In this document: positions 16,735 through 23,641 of the stretch, piece by piece | How positions within the stretch are numbered: position 1 is the first letter of the stretch | Layout: every line of letters starts with the position of its first letter | Translations under genes and position numbers: made by a program | The notes under the pieces: model-generated | What the model was told of the DNA's origin: nothing | The model's input: only the letters and a program-made list of their open reading frames with translations | Databases searched by the model: none | From: Novimethylophilus sp036504375 | GTDB taxonomy: Bacteria > Pseudomonadota > Gammaproteobacteria > Burkholderiales > Methylophilaceae | Reading direction: 5' to 3' | NCBI RefSeq assembly: GCF_036504375.1 | Contig: NZ_DASXVH010000010.1 | Coordinates: 1 to 64,000, forward strand | Length of the DNA: 64,000 nt

Positions 16735-16915
16735 TTGCGTGCTAGTCAAATAGAAGCGTTTGCCCATACCTTAAAAGGTAAATTACTAGCTAAAGATGCG
16801 GTGTTAGCGAAGAGCTACTTAGGCCTCTTGGTTGATGAGATTGTAGTGAGAAAAGGATCTGCAACAGTAAAGGGTAACTACAGTGCTATTTTAACGGCAG
16901 CTAGTATAGATAAAA
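16735..16915 (+). pseudogene. C-terminal remnant of a serine site-specific recombinase
   Basis: About 60 residues (QIEAFAHTLKGKLLAKDAVL, then AKSYLGLLVDEIVV and NYSAILTAAS) match the usual C-terminal tail of large or IS607-like serine recombinases, where a conserved LVDEI precedes a final strand. The N-terminal catalytic domain is absent and the fragment starts right after the barrel gene. The apparent open frame continues through the terminator and the tRNA gene, but that part is not protein. It is a decayed integration gene beside a tRNA, which supports the island interpretation. Confidence 0.55.
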
Positions 16916-16948
16916 TAAAAGCGGATCACCGTGAGGTGCCCGCTTTTA
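16916..16948 (-). terminator. Rho-independent terminator of the tRNA-Arg gene
   Basis: TAAAAGCGG and CCGCTTTTA arms with an inner CACC/GGTG pairing form a strong hairpin. On the minus strand it is followed by TTTTATTTTA, 8 bases after the encoded CCA of the tRNA. It would also slow readthrough from the island side. Confidence 0.75.
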
Positions 16949-16956
16949 TACCTGAA

Positions 16957-17033
16957 TGGCGCGCCCGAGACGATTCGAACGTCCGACCCCTGCCTTCGGA
17001 GGGCAGTACTCTATCCAGCTGAGCTACGGGCGC
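16957..17033 (-). tRNA. tRNA-Arg (anticodon CCG)
   Basis: The minus strand folds as a full tRNA. The acceptor stem is GCGCCCG/CGGGCGC, the anticodon stem CTGCC/GGCAG with loop CTCCGAA (anticodon CCG), and the T-loop TTCGAAT lies in a GACG/CGTC stem. The discriminator is G and the CCA is encoded (16957-16959). A perfect TATAAT lies about 10 bases upstream on the minus strand (17048-17043). The gene's 3' end faces the low-GC island, the usual side for integration. Confidence 0.95.
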
Positions 17034-17065
17034 GTGCGGCGGATTATACCGTAGAGGGGCGGCAC

Positions 17066-17095
17066 TTGGTGAGCCCGCGTGCCTGTCTGTATAAT
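17066..17095 (+). promoter_or_regulatory. Predicted sigma-70 promoter of the cytochrome c5 gene
   Basis: TTGGTG and a perfect TATAAT (17090-17095) are separated by 18 bases. The start of transcription would fall about 20 bases before the ATG at 17124. It is back-to-back with the tRNA-Arg promoter. Confidence 0.5.
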
Positions 17096-17123
17096 TACCG
17101 TTTTCTTATGCATCGGAACTATC

Positions 17124-17675
17124 ATGAGTGAGCATCACGGCAAGCCACCGGCTACTGTCTCCCAATTCATCGTCGCCACGCTGGGCGGTTTGTTCGCGCC
17201 GGCGCTGGTCATTTACCTGATCGTCAAGCTGGTGGTCGGCATTCATGACGGCCATCCAAAAGATAGCGACCAAGCCTCTGCGCAGGCGGCGGTGCTGGAA
17301 CGCATCAAACCGGTGGGCGAAGTCTCGCTGAAAGATACCAGCGGGCCGCAAACCGGCAAATCCGGCGAGCAGGTGGTCAATGAAATCTGTATTGCCTGCC
17401 ACGGCACCGGTGCACTGGGTGCACCCAAGATCGGCGACAGCGTCGGTTGGGGTCCGCGAATTTCTCAGGGTTACGACACCCTGGTCAAGCATGCGCTGCA
17501 GGGACTGCGCTCCATGCCTCCGCGCGGCGGCAGCCCCGACCTGAGCGACGATGAAATCGCCGGCGCCGTGGCTTACATGGCCAACAAGGCCGGGGCCAAT
17601 TTCAAGGCACCGCAGCCGAAAACCGAAGCGGCCTCCAAGGCCAAGGAAGCTCCGGCCAAAGACGCCAAGAAATAA
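17124..17675 (+). CDS. Membrane-anchored cytochrome c5 family protein
   Basis: A 183-residue monoheme c-type cytochrome. One N-terminal transmembrane helix (about 13-40) anchors it in the inner membrane with the heme domain in the periplasm. The heme site is CIACH (Cys89, Cys92, His93) and the distal ligand is probably Met131 in RSMPPRGG. An Ala/Lys/Pro tail ends the protein. The ATG at 17124 is chosen because the longer frame from 17079 has no coding character. It probably carries electrons in respiration or in delivery to an oxidase. It is a single gene closed by a terminator at 17681. Confidence 0.88.
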   Translation: MSEHHGKPPATVSQFIVATLGGLFAPALVIYLIVKLVVGIHDGHPKDSDQASAQAAVLERIKPVGEVSLKDTSGPQTGKSGEQVVNEICIACHGTGALGAPKIGDSVGWGPRISQGYDTLVKHALQGLRSMPPRGGSPDLSDDEIAGAVAYMANKAGANFKAPQPKTEAASKAKEAPAKDAKK

Positions 17676-17680
17676 TCTCG

Positions 17681-17708
17681 ACGGCCGACATCTTCCGGCC
17701 GTATTTTT
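17681..17708 (+). terminator. Rho-independent terminator after the cytochrome c5 gene
   Basis: Seven-bp arms ACGGCCG and CGGCCGT with an 8-base loop are followed by ATTTTTAA. It lies between the cytochrome stop (17675) and apaH (17717). Confidence 0.75.
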
Positions 17709-17716
17709 AAGCATCC

Positions 17717-18541
17717 ATGTCAACTTACGCCGTTGGGGATCTGCAGGGCTGTTTTCACTCCTTCCTCAATCTGCTGGAAGCCTGCCGCTTCGACCCCGCG
17801 CGCGACCGGCTGTGGCTGGTGGGCGACCTCATCAATCGCGGACCGCATTCATTGCAAGTGCTGCGCTGGCTGCACGCCAACGAGCAAAGCGTCACCAGCG
17901 TGCTGGGCAATCATGACTTGCATGCGCTGGCGGTGCATGAAAGCTTCGTTGAGCCACACCGTAACGATACGCTGGATGAACTGCTGGATGCCCCCGACCG
18001 CGACCTGCTGTTCGACTGGCTGCGCCTGCAGAGCCTGGCGCATGCCGAAGACGGTTACCTGGTGGTACATGCCGGCTTGCTGCCGCAATGGAACGCGGCC
18101 GAAGCCAGGATATTGGCGCAGGAAGTTGAAACCGTGCTGCGCGGGCCGGAATACCGGAGCTTTCTCGCCAGCATGTACGGCAACCAGCCCGATCACTGGG
18201 AGGAGAATCTGAGCGGGATGGGGCGGCTGCGCGTCATCACCAATGCGATGACCCGATTGCGCGCGTGCACGCCGCAAGGCCGGATGGAATTCCGCTTCAA
18301 GGGCGAGCCTAAGGATATTCCGCCCGGCTATCTGCCGTGGTTCGACATCAAGACCCGCAATAGCCGCAAAGATACGCTGATTTTCGGCCACTGGTCGGCG
18401 CTGGGGCTGGTGATAAGAAAAAAACTGATCGGCCTCGACAGCGGCTGCCTGTGGGGCGGCAAGCTCAGCGCGCTGCGTCTGGAAGATCGGAAGCTGTTCC
18501 AGGTGCCGCGCGCACCGGAAGACGCGCCAAAGAAGAAATAA
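17717..18541 (+). CDS. apaH: Symmetrical bis(5'-nucleosyl)-tetraphosphatase
   Basis: A 274-residue metallophosphatase that hydrolyses Ap4A to two ADP and can decap Np4-RNA. The metal-binding motifs are VGDLQGC (7-13), GDLINRG and GNHD, followed by a conserved His in VVHAGLLPQW. Length and order match the E. coli enzyme, although the first motif has GDLQG as in other ApaH. Its 3' end overlaps the convergent PlsC-like gene by 77 bases, so the last 25 codons are antisense to that gene's end. Confidence 0.95.
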   Translation: MSTYAVGDLQGCFHSFLNLLEACRFDPARDRLWLVGDLINRGPHSLQVLRWLHANEQSVTSVLGNHDLHALAVHESFVEPHRNDTLDELLDAPDRDLLFDWLRLQSLAHAEDGYLVVHAGLLPQWNAAEARILAQEVETVLRGPEYRSFLASMYGNQPDHWEENLSGMGRLRVITNAMTRLRACTPQGRMEFRFKGEPKDIPPGYLPWFDIKTRNSRKDTLIFGHWSALGLVIRKKLIGLDSGCLWGGKLSALRLEDRKLFQVPRAPEDAPKKK

Positions 18542-19304
18542 CCTCCTCGGCGGCTTGTGCCAGTTGCCGCCGATTGCGGCCTTCAGGCTGAATCGGTTGC
18601 GCAAACGTCAGATGCGCGAAAATTTCGTGCTGCCCCAAAATCGACCACAGCGATTGCTTCATCGTGGTATCGCCGGCATAAGCCACCGCCGTGTTGGCGG
18701 AGCCGTCATCCCGAACATAGCGCAGCGCGACCGGCCAGACCGGCGCCTGCGCCTCAACTGCCGACTGCAGCAAACTGCTTTTGAAGGGGTAGATGCATGT
18801 GCCGTCAGTCGTCGTGCCCTCGGGGAAGACGCATACGCAGTCTCCGCCGCGCAGGGCTTCGGCACCGGCGACCGATACGCGGGAAGTATCATGGCGGCGC
18901 GCGCGCCGGATGAAAATGGTCCCCGCCTGCTGCGACAGCCAGCCTATCACCGGCCAGGCGCGCAATTCGGCTTTGGCAATAAAGCGTACCGTACGCACCG
19001 CATTGATCGCCCAGATATCCAGCCAGGAAACATGATTGGCGACGAACAGCATCGCGCGCTCGTCCACTGTCGGCAGCATGCCGGTGACGATGAGCCGCAC
19101 CTTGAGAATGTGCAGCACATGCGCCGACCAGGTGCCGATGACGCGCTGCCGCCGCGAACCTTGCAGGTGGGGAAGCACCAGCACGGCGATCGCGATCCCA
19201 TAGCCTAAATGCAAAGCCAGCCGCGACAGGCGCCAGAAACTGCGAAAACGGTTAAGAAGCTGTAACAAGGATATGTCTGGCGCAAATATCCTTGATAAGT
19301 GCAC
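18465..19304 (-). CDS. 1-acyl-glycerol-3-phosphate O-acyltransferase family protein (PlsC-like)
   Basis: A 279-residue lysophospholipid acyltransferase. The catalytic HX4D motif is NHVSWLD and the substrate-binding motif is FPEGTTTDG, with a hydrophobic N-terminal segment (YGIAIAVLVLPHL) that anchors it to the inner membrane. The open frame starts at a GTG (19304); a TTG 12 codons in (LLQLLNRF) is also possible, and no ATG fits. The C-terminal 25-30 residues are polar, overlap apaH and look dispensable. It may acylate lysophosphatidic acid or an ornithine-type lipid; sequence alone does not decide. Confidence 0.85.
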   Translation of the reverse strand: MHLSRIFAPDISLLQLLNRFRSFWRLSRLALHLGYGIAIAVLVLPHLQGSRRQRVIGTWSAHVLHILKVRLIVTGMLPTVDERAMLFVANHVSWLDIWAINAVRTVRFIAKAELRAWPVIGWLSQQAGTIFIRRARRHDTSRVSVAGAEALRGGDCVCVFPEGTTTDGTCIYPFKSSLLQSAVEAQAPVWPVALRYVRDDGSANTAVAYAGDTTMKQSLWSILGQHEIFAHLTFAQPIQPEGRNRRQLAQAAEEVISSLARLPVRAAPGTASDLPDAAR

Positions 19305-19319
19305 TCATGCGGGACAAGC

Positions 19320-19772
19320 CTAATGAGACACCCGCGTTGCGCCGCCCCCCTCCAGTAAGCGCACTCGGTCGCCGGGATAGAATTTTTCATCCGCCTCCTG
19401 GACGATCGCCAGCATGGTGCCGCTGTCCAGTTTGACGGTGATTTCGATACCATCCTTGCGGGTGACTCCCTCCTCGATCGCCGAGCCCGCCAGGCCGCCG
19501 GCGACGGCGCCGACCACCGCGCCGACGACGCTGCCCTTGCCGTGACCGACGCTGCTGCCTGCAACGCCGCCGACTGCCGCACCGGCAACCGTGCCAACCG
19601 CGCTCTTGGTGCCTTCGATCTTGACCATGCGCACGCTTTCGACGACACCCATTTTCACCGTCTGCACCTGGCGCGTTTGCTCCCGTGTGTAAACGTCGCC
19701 GGAATTGCTGCTGGCGCAACCGGCGATCAGTGCCGTCAGAATGATAAGGCCTAGGCCGTTACGAATATTCAT
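19320..19772 (-). CDS. Glycine-zipper outer-membrane lipoprotein (SlyB/Pcp-like)
   Basis: A 150-residue lipoprotein. The lipobox LIAGC places the lipidated Cys at residue 19. A glycine-zipper 2TM segment (TVAGAAVGGVAGSSVGHGKG, continuing with GAVVGAVAGGLAGSAIE) forms a hairpin in the membrane, followed by a small beta domain (ITVKLDSGTMLAIVQE). Length and order match the SlyB/PcP family, which helps keep the outer membrane stable. It lies 15 bases upstream of the PlsC-like gene, so the two may be co-transcribed. Confidence 0.82.
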   Translation of the reverse strand: MNIRNGLGLIILTALIAGCASSNSGDVYTREQTRQVQTVKMGVVESVRMVKIEGTKSAVGTVAGAAVGGVAGSSVGHGKGSVVGAVVGAVAGGLAGSAIEEGVTRKDGIEITVKLDSGTMLAIVQEADEKFYPGDRVRLLEGGGATRVSH

Positions 19773-19782
19773 GATGCTCTCC

Positions 19783-20724
19783 TTAACTTAGAAAAAGGCC
19801 CTTGCCAAAGGCCTTCTGGAACCGCTGTGCAATCTCTTCCCGGCTGGCTTTATGGTTCTGCCCGCCGCGGCTGGCGATTTTGATGGCCCCCATGACGGCC
19901 GCCAGCTGCCCGGTGGTCTGCCAATCCCAGCCTCGGGCGACGCCGTAGAGCAGGCCTGCACGGTACGCATCCCCGCAGCCGGTAGGATCCACCACCGCAT
20001 CCGCTTCAACGCAGGGAATTTCATAGCGTTGACCTTCTGCATAAATGACCGACCCCTTAGCCCCCAATGTGACGACCAGCGCCTTGACCTGTTTGGCCAG
20101 TGCCTCGACCGTTTGACCGGTTTTTTCCTGCATCAGTTGCGCCTCGTAATCGTTGAGCGCCAAATAATCGGCCATGCCGGTAAATTCCATCAGTTCGTCG
20201 CCGGAGAACATCGGCATGCCCTGACCGGGGTCGAACAGAAACGGAATGCCGGCATCGTGGAATTCGCGCGCATGCAGGAACATGCCGTCGCGGCCGTCCG
20301 GCGCGATGATGCCGAGCTTGACGCCATTGGCGTCAGCCACTTTGTTTTCATGCGAAAAATTCATCGCGCCGGGATGGAAGGCAGTGATCTGGTTATCGTC
20401 GACATCGGTAGTGATGAACGCCTGCGCGGTATAGCTCTTGGCGATGCGACGCACATGGGCCATGTCTAGGCCAATCTCGTTCAGCCAGCTGGCGTAGGCC
20501 ACAAAATCGTCGCCCACCGTCGCCATGATCAACGGCTTGCCGCCCAGCAGGTTGAGGTTATATGCGATATTGCCGGCAGTGCCGCCGAACTCCCGGCGCA
20601 TGTCGGGAACCAGGAAAGCGACATTCAGGATATGTATCTTGTCCGGCAGGATGTGATTCTTGAACTGGTCGTGGAACACCATGATGGTGTCGTAAGCGAG
20701 GGAACCGCAGATCAGGGTTTGCAT
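19783..20724 (-). CDS. PfkB-family carbohydrate kinase (adenosine kinase-like)
   Basis: A 313-residue ribokinase-fold kinase. The N-terminal GGTAGNIAYNLNLLGG motif and the C-terminal DPTGCGDAYRAGLL motif, containing the catalytic Asp and anion hole, are both intact. The start MQTLICGSLAYDTIM resembles the proteobacterial adenosine-kinase-like branch that phosphorylates nucleosides or sugars. It could phosphorylate adenosine for salvage, but substrate cannot be set from sequence. It is the first of three same-strand genes, with 10 bases to the lipoprotein gene. Confidence 0.82.
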   Translation of the reverse strand: MQTLICGSLAYDTIMVFHDQFKNHILPDKIHILNVAFLVPDMRREFGGTAGNIAYNLNLLGGKPLIMATVGDDFVAYASWLNEIGLDMAHVRRIAKSYTAQAFITTDVDDNQITAFHPGAMNFSHENKVADANGVKLGIIAPDGRDGMFLHAREFHDAGIPFLFDPGQGMPMFSGDELMEFTGMADYLALNDYEAQLMQEKTGQTVEALAKQVKALVVTLGAKGSVIYAEGQRYEIPCVEADAVVDPTGCGDAYRAGLLYGVARGWDWQTTGQLAAVMGAIKIASRGGQNHKASREEIAQRFQKAFGKGLFLS

Positions 20725-20765
20725 ATAGAAAAATCAAGGATGTAAGTAAATTAGGATTATCGCTG

Positions 20766-21173
20766 TCAGAAGGGTTTGACGACAACCAGTATGACAACGG
20801 CGAACAGCACCAGCACCGGAATCTCATTGAACCAGCGGTACCAGACATGGTTGCGGGCATTGCTGTGCCGTTCGAAATCGCGCATCAGCTTGCCGCAGTA
20901 AAGATGATAAGCGATCAACACCGCCACCAGCAGGAGTTTTGCGTGCAGCCAGCCGCCGCCGAACCCGTAGCCCAGCCACAACCATAAACCGAACACCAGC
21001 GCCAGCACCGCCAGCGGCGTCATGAAGCGGTAGAGCTTGCGCTCCATCAGCATCAGGCGCTCTGCGGCCGGCCCCTCGACCATGGCGTGGTTAACGAACA
21101 GACGCGGCAGATAGAATAAACCGGCAAACCAGCTGATGACGAAAATGATGTGCAGCGCCTTGATCCAGAGCAA
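20766..21173 (-). CDS. hemJ: Protoporphyrinogen IX oxidase HemJ (CopD-like membrane protein)
   Basis: A 135-residue integral membrane protein with four helices that starts LWIKALHIIFVISWFAGLFY, a strong match to the HemJ/UPF0093 family. HemJ oxidises protoporphyrinogen IX in heme synthesis and binds heme b through a conserved early His (His8). The start appears to be a TTG at 21173, because the conserved N-terminus begins there and no ATG or GTG precedes it in frame. It may be weakly translated. No other heme genes lie beside it here. Confidence 0.82.
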   Translation of the reverse strand: MLWIKALHIIFVISWFAGLFYLPRLFVNHAMVEGPAAERLMLMERKLYRFMTPLAVLALVFGLWLWLGYGFGGGWLHAKLLLVAVLIAYHLYCGKLMRDFERHSNARNHVWYRWFNEIPVLVLFAVVILVVVKPF

Positions 21174-21253
21174 GATTAATTATCCAGAAATTTTAACCAC
21201 GCCGACGTGCAAGAAACTTGCAGCGGAACTATCGTTTTCAAACCTTGCTGTTT

Positions 21254-21781
21254 TCAAATCTTGCGCATGTTTTCCAGGTGCTCGCCCATTTCCAATCGAT
21301 AGGTATAGTAGGCCATATCCGGAAAAGGCGCGCCCAGCGCGCTGCCGGCGGCCGAAATATGCCCGCGCTCAAGCGAGGCGTAGGTAAAAACATGAGTCAG
21401 CGCATCGCGCACCCAAACATCCTTTTCTTCGCGGCTCAGCGTGCGGCGATAGCTAAGCCTGCCGTCGAAAAACTCTTCGGGCTGATATTCCAGCCAGCGC
21501 TGCAAGTCTCTAATTTCCTGGCGCAGGGCATTCTTGAGCTCGCGCCAATCGGCGTATAAAACTTCGCCATAGCCTTCCGCATAGTGCTCCCCTTTCAGCC
21601 GGGCATGCCATTTACGGAAGAAGAACAGCAAGTGGTCCAGCGTGCCGTGGATGCTCCCAAAAAACAGTTTCCGGGTTTCGCGACGGGTATCTTCATCCAG
21701 CCGGTCCAGCGCGTTGAACAGCACGTCATCGGCCCAATGCTGGTAATCGGCCTGATACAGAAAATACTGTTTGAAACTCAT
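21254..21781 (-). CDS. DinB family protein
   Basis: A 175-residue four-helix-bundle protein of the DinB/YfiT family. Likely metal ligands are the histidines in SIHGTLDHLLFF and in LTHVFTYASLERGHI. Members are thiol-dependent transferases or hydrolases, or have unknown roles; it is unrelated to DNA polymerase IV. Its start overlaps the stop of the TlpA-like gene by one base (TGATG), so the two are an operon. Confidence 0.8.
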   Translation of the reverse strand: MSFKQYFLYQADYQHWADDVLFNALDRLDEDTRRETRKLFFGSIHGTLDHLLFFFRKWHARLKGEHYAEGYGEVLYADWRELKNALRQEIRDLQRWLEYQPEEFFDGRLSYRRTLSREEKDVWVRDALTHVFTYASLERGHISAAGSALGAPFPDMAYYTYRLEMGEHLENMRKI

Positions 21782-22347
21782 CAGCTTGCCCTCCTCAGCT
21801 TCTGGTCAAGCAGCGTATCGAGCGCGGCAAAATCCAGTTCCCCCATCACACGTTGCACGACATTGCCCTGCTGGTCTATCACGAACGAAGTCGGCGTTAC
21901 CTGCACGCTACCGAATGCCTGAGCCAGCGAACCGTCGGCATCCAGCGCGACCTGAAACGGCAGCGCATTCTTTTTGGCGAAATGCATCACATGGTCGGGT
22001 GGATCATAGCTCATCGCCACAGCTATCACCTCAAAACCATGAGCATGATATTGTTTATAAGTATCGGTCAGTTTAGGCATTTCCGCCACACATCCAGGAC
22101 AGCTGGTCGCCCAGAAGTTGACCAGCACGATCTTGCCCCGCAACTTCTCGAGTTGAAGAGTCTGTCCCGATATTGTACTGAACTCTACCGCAGGGGCGGA
22201 GTTGTCTTTCATCAGGGCGAAGCTCAACCCGCCCAGCAACAGTATCAGCAGCAAGGGCAGCACGATTTTTTTGAGGCGGGAAATGGGCACGGCGCACGCT
22301 CTGTTAAACGAGAAAGGCATTTTGGTATTTTTCTCGGCATTTGTCAT
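21781..22347 (-). CDS. TlpA/ResA-like membrane-anchored thiol-disulfide oxidoreductase
   Basis: A 188-residue thioredoxin-fold protein. One N-terminal membrane helix (about 27-46) exposes the domain to the periplasm. The active site is FWATSCPGCVAEMP (Cys83, Cys86), and the cis-Pro loop is VQVTPTSFVID. Proteins of this type reduce apocytochrome c or other periplasmic thiols. An alternative start at Met10 (22320) would shorten the cytoplasmic tail. Followed immediately by the DinB-family gene. Confidence 0.88.
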   Translation of the reverse strand: MTNAEKNTKMPFSFNRACAVPISRLKKIVLPLLLILLLGGLSFALMKDNSAPAVEFSTISGQTLQLEKLRGKIVLVNFWATSCPGCVAEMPKLTDTYKQYHAHGFEVIAVAMSYDPPDHVMHFAKKNALPFQVALDADGSLAQAFGSVQVTPTSFVIDQQGNVVQRVMGELDFAALDTLLDQKLRRAS

Positions 22348-22425
22348 TAATTGGATTAAAGTATCTTAAAATATCCTATTAAGTGGCACGGCCATACAAA
22401 AGGCTGCTCGAGCCGAGCAACATGC

Positions 22426-22641
22426 ATGACATTGGAGCACGTCAAAAAGATGGATGCAGTTACCCCTCGACAGGAAAATGAACAGTTTATCTATCCGGAA
22501 TGTCCGCAAGACATTCTGGAGCGTGTACAGCACGAAATGGGCGATCTCTTCCGCCACGCCAACCACGAACATCCGATGATGCGCGAATTGCACCGGCTGT
22601 GTATCGAGCGCCGCATCCGCCAACTGACCAGAGATTCCTGA
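22426..22641 (+). CDS. Small hypothetical protein translationally coupled to the HDOD gene
   Basis: A 71-residue, charged, helix-rich protein (CPQDILERVQHEMGDLF, MMRELHRLCIERRIRQL) with no signal or membrane segment. Its stop overlaps the ATG of the HDOD gene by one base (TGATG), which is the main evidence that it is translated. I do not recognise a family. A partner or regulatory role with the HDOD protein is possible. Confidence 0.55.
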   Translation: MTLEHVKKMDAVTPRQENEQFIYPECPQDILERVQHEMGDLFRHANHEHPMMRELHRLCIERRIRQLTRDS

Positions 22642-23507
22642 TGCCCCAGGAAAAAATAAAAAGAATTTTCCGCTACGTCGATGTACCCGAATTGCCGGAG
22701 CTGTACTCCAGGCTCGACGCCGCGATAGTCGACAGCAACAGTACGACCGCATCCATCAGCGCCATCATCGCAGAAGATACCGCGCTTGCCAAATGCCTGG
22801 TAAAACTCGCCAATTGCACCTTGTTCCGCTTTTCTTCCCGCATTGAAACCATAGACAGCGCCATAGACAACATTGGCGCCCGCCAAATCGGCGATTTGGC
22901 TTTGTCTGTATTGATCCTTCGCATGTTCGACGGCATGGATCCCGATATCGTCAGCATGCAATCTTACTGGCGCCACAGCTTCGCCTGCGGCATCACCGCA
23001 CGCATTCTTGCCGCGCATCGCGGAGAACCCAACATCGAACGCTTTTTCCTGGCCGGATTGCTGCACGACATCGGCGGCCTTTTGTTTTACGTGCATATTC
23101 CCGAGCAGGCACTGATGGCGATCCTGCGCGCGCGCGACGGCAACGGGCCGCTGCACCATCAAGAACGCGAAATCGTGGGCTTCGACCATGCGCTCCTGGG
23201 CAAAGTCATATTGCAATCCTGGCATCTGCCGGAAGCATTGCAGGAAGCCGTGGAGCATCACCACACACCAGAATTGGCTAGCACCTATGCTGTAGAAGCG
23301 GCTACGCTGCATGTGGCCGACATCATCATCAATGCAATGCAATACGGCAGCCGCGGCGAGTTTATCGTTTCTCCGGTGCACCCCGAGGCATGGGAGCGCC
23401 TCGGATTGCCGGTCAGCATCCTGCAGCCGACAATGGAGCAAATCGATTATCAGTTCAATAGCATAGTCAAGGTATTTTTCGGCGAATACTGCGGCGGCAT
23501 CGTGTAA
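22641..23507 (+). CDS. HDOD domain protein
   Basis: A 288-residue protein with an HDOD domain, a non-catalytic relative of HD phosphodiesterases found in signalling proteins. Visible elements are the N-terminal helical part (LPELYSRLDAAIVDSNSTT, AIIAEDTALAKCLVKLANC) and GLLHDIGGLLFY. The frame is open from 22500, but the ATG at 22641 is chosen because it overlaps the upstream stop and the family homology begins there. HDOD proteins often act in motility, stress or c-di-GMP circuits. Confidence 0.82.
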   Translation: MPQEKIKRIFRYVDVPELPELYSRLDAAIVDSNSTTASISAIIAEDTALAKCLVKLANCTLFRFSSRIETIDSAIDNIGARQIGDLALSVLILRMFDGMDPDIVSMQSYWRHSFACGITARILAAHRGEPNIERFFLAGLLHDIGGLLFYVHIPEQALMAILRARDGNGPLHHQEREIVGFDHALLGKVILQSWHLPEALQEAVEHHHTPELASTYAVEAATLHVADIIINAMQYGSRGEFIVSPVHPEAWERLGLPVSILQPTMEQIDYQFNSIVKVFFGEYCGGIV

Positions 23508-23559
23508 ATTTCCGCTTTCAAATCAATCCACCGCAGTTGTCATCCGCCATATTCAACTT

Positions 23560-23593
23560 ATGGTTAAATTATAATAATCAATGGCTTAACCAT
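23560..23593. promoter_or_regulatory. ATGGTTAA...TTAACCAT inverted repeat before the FAD/Fe-S oxidoreductase gene
   Basis: Eight-bp arms, 18 bases apart, lie just upstream of an extended -10-like TGTGCTACAAT (23605-23615). The downstream arm would overlap the -35 region. A similar inverted repeat occurs at 10953-10982. It may be an operator. Confidence 0.35.
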
Positions 23594-23641
23594 GAAACCC
23601 CGGCTGTGCTACAATAATGCGTTGAGTTACTTTGACCGTTA

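Noticed and set aside
16916..17131. Open frames reading through the tRNA-Arg gene and giving tails like WRARDDSNVRP and LYPAELRA
   Set aside because: These are well-known translation artefacts of tRNA-Arg genes; the DNA is terminator and tRNA.
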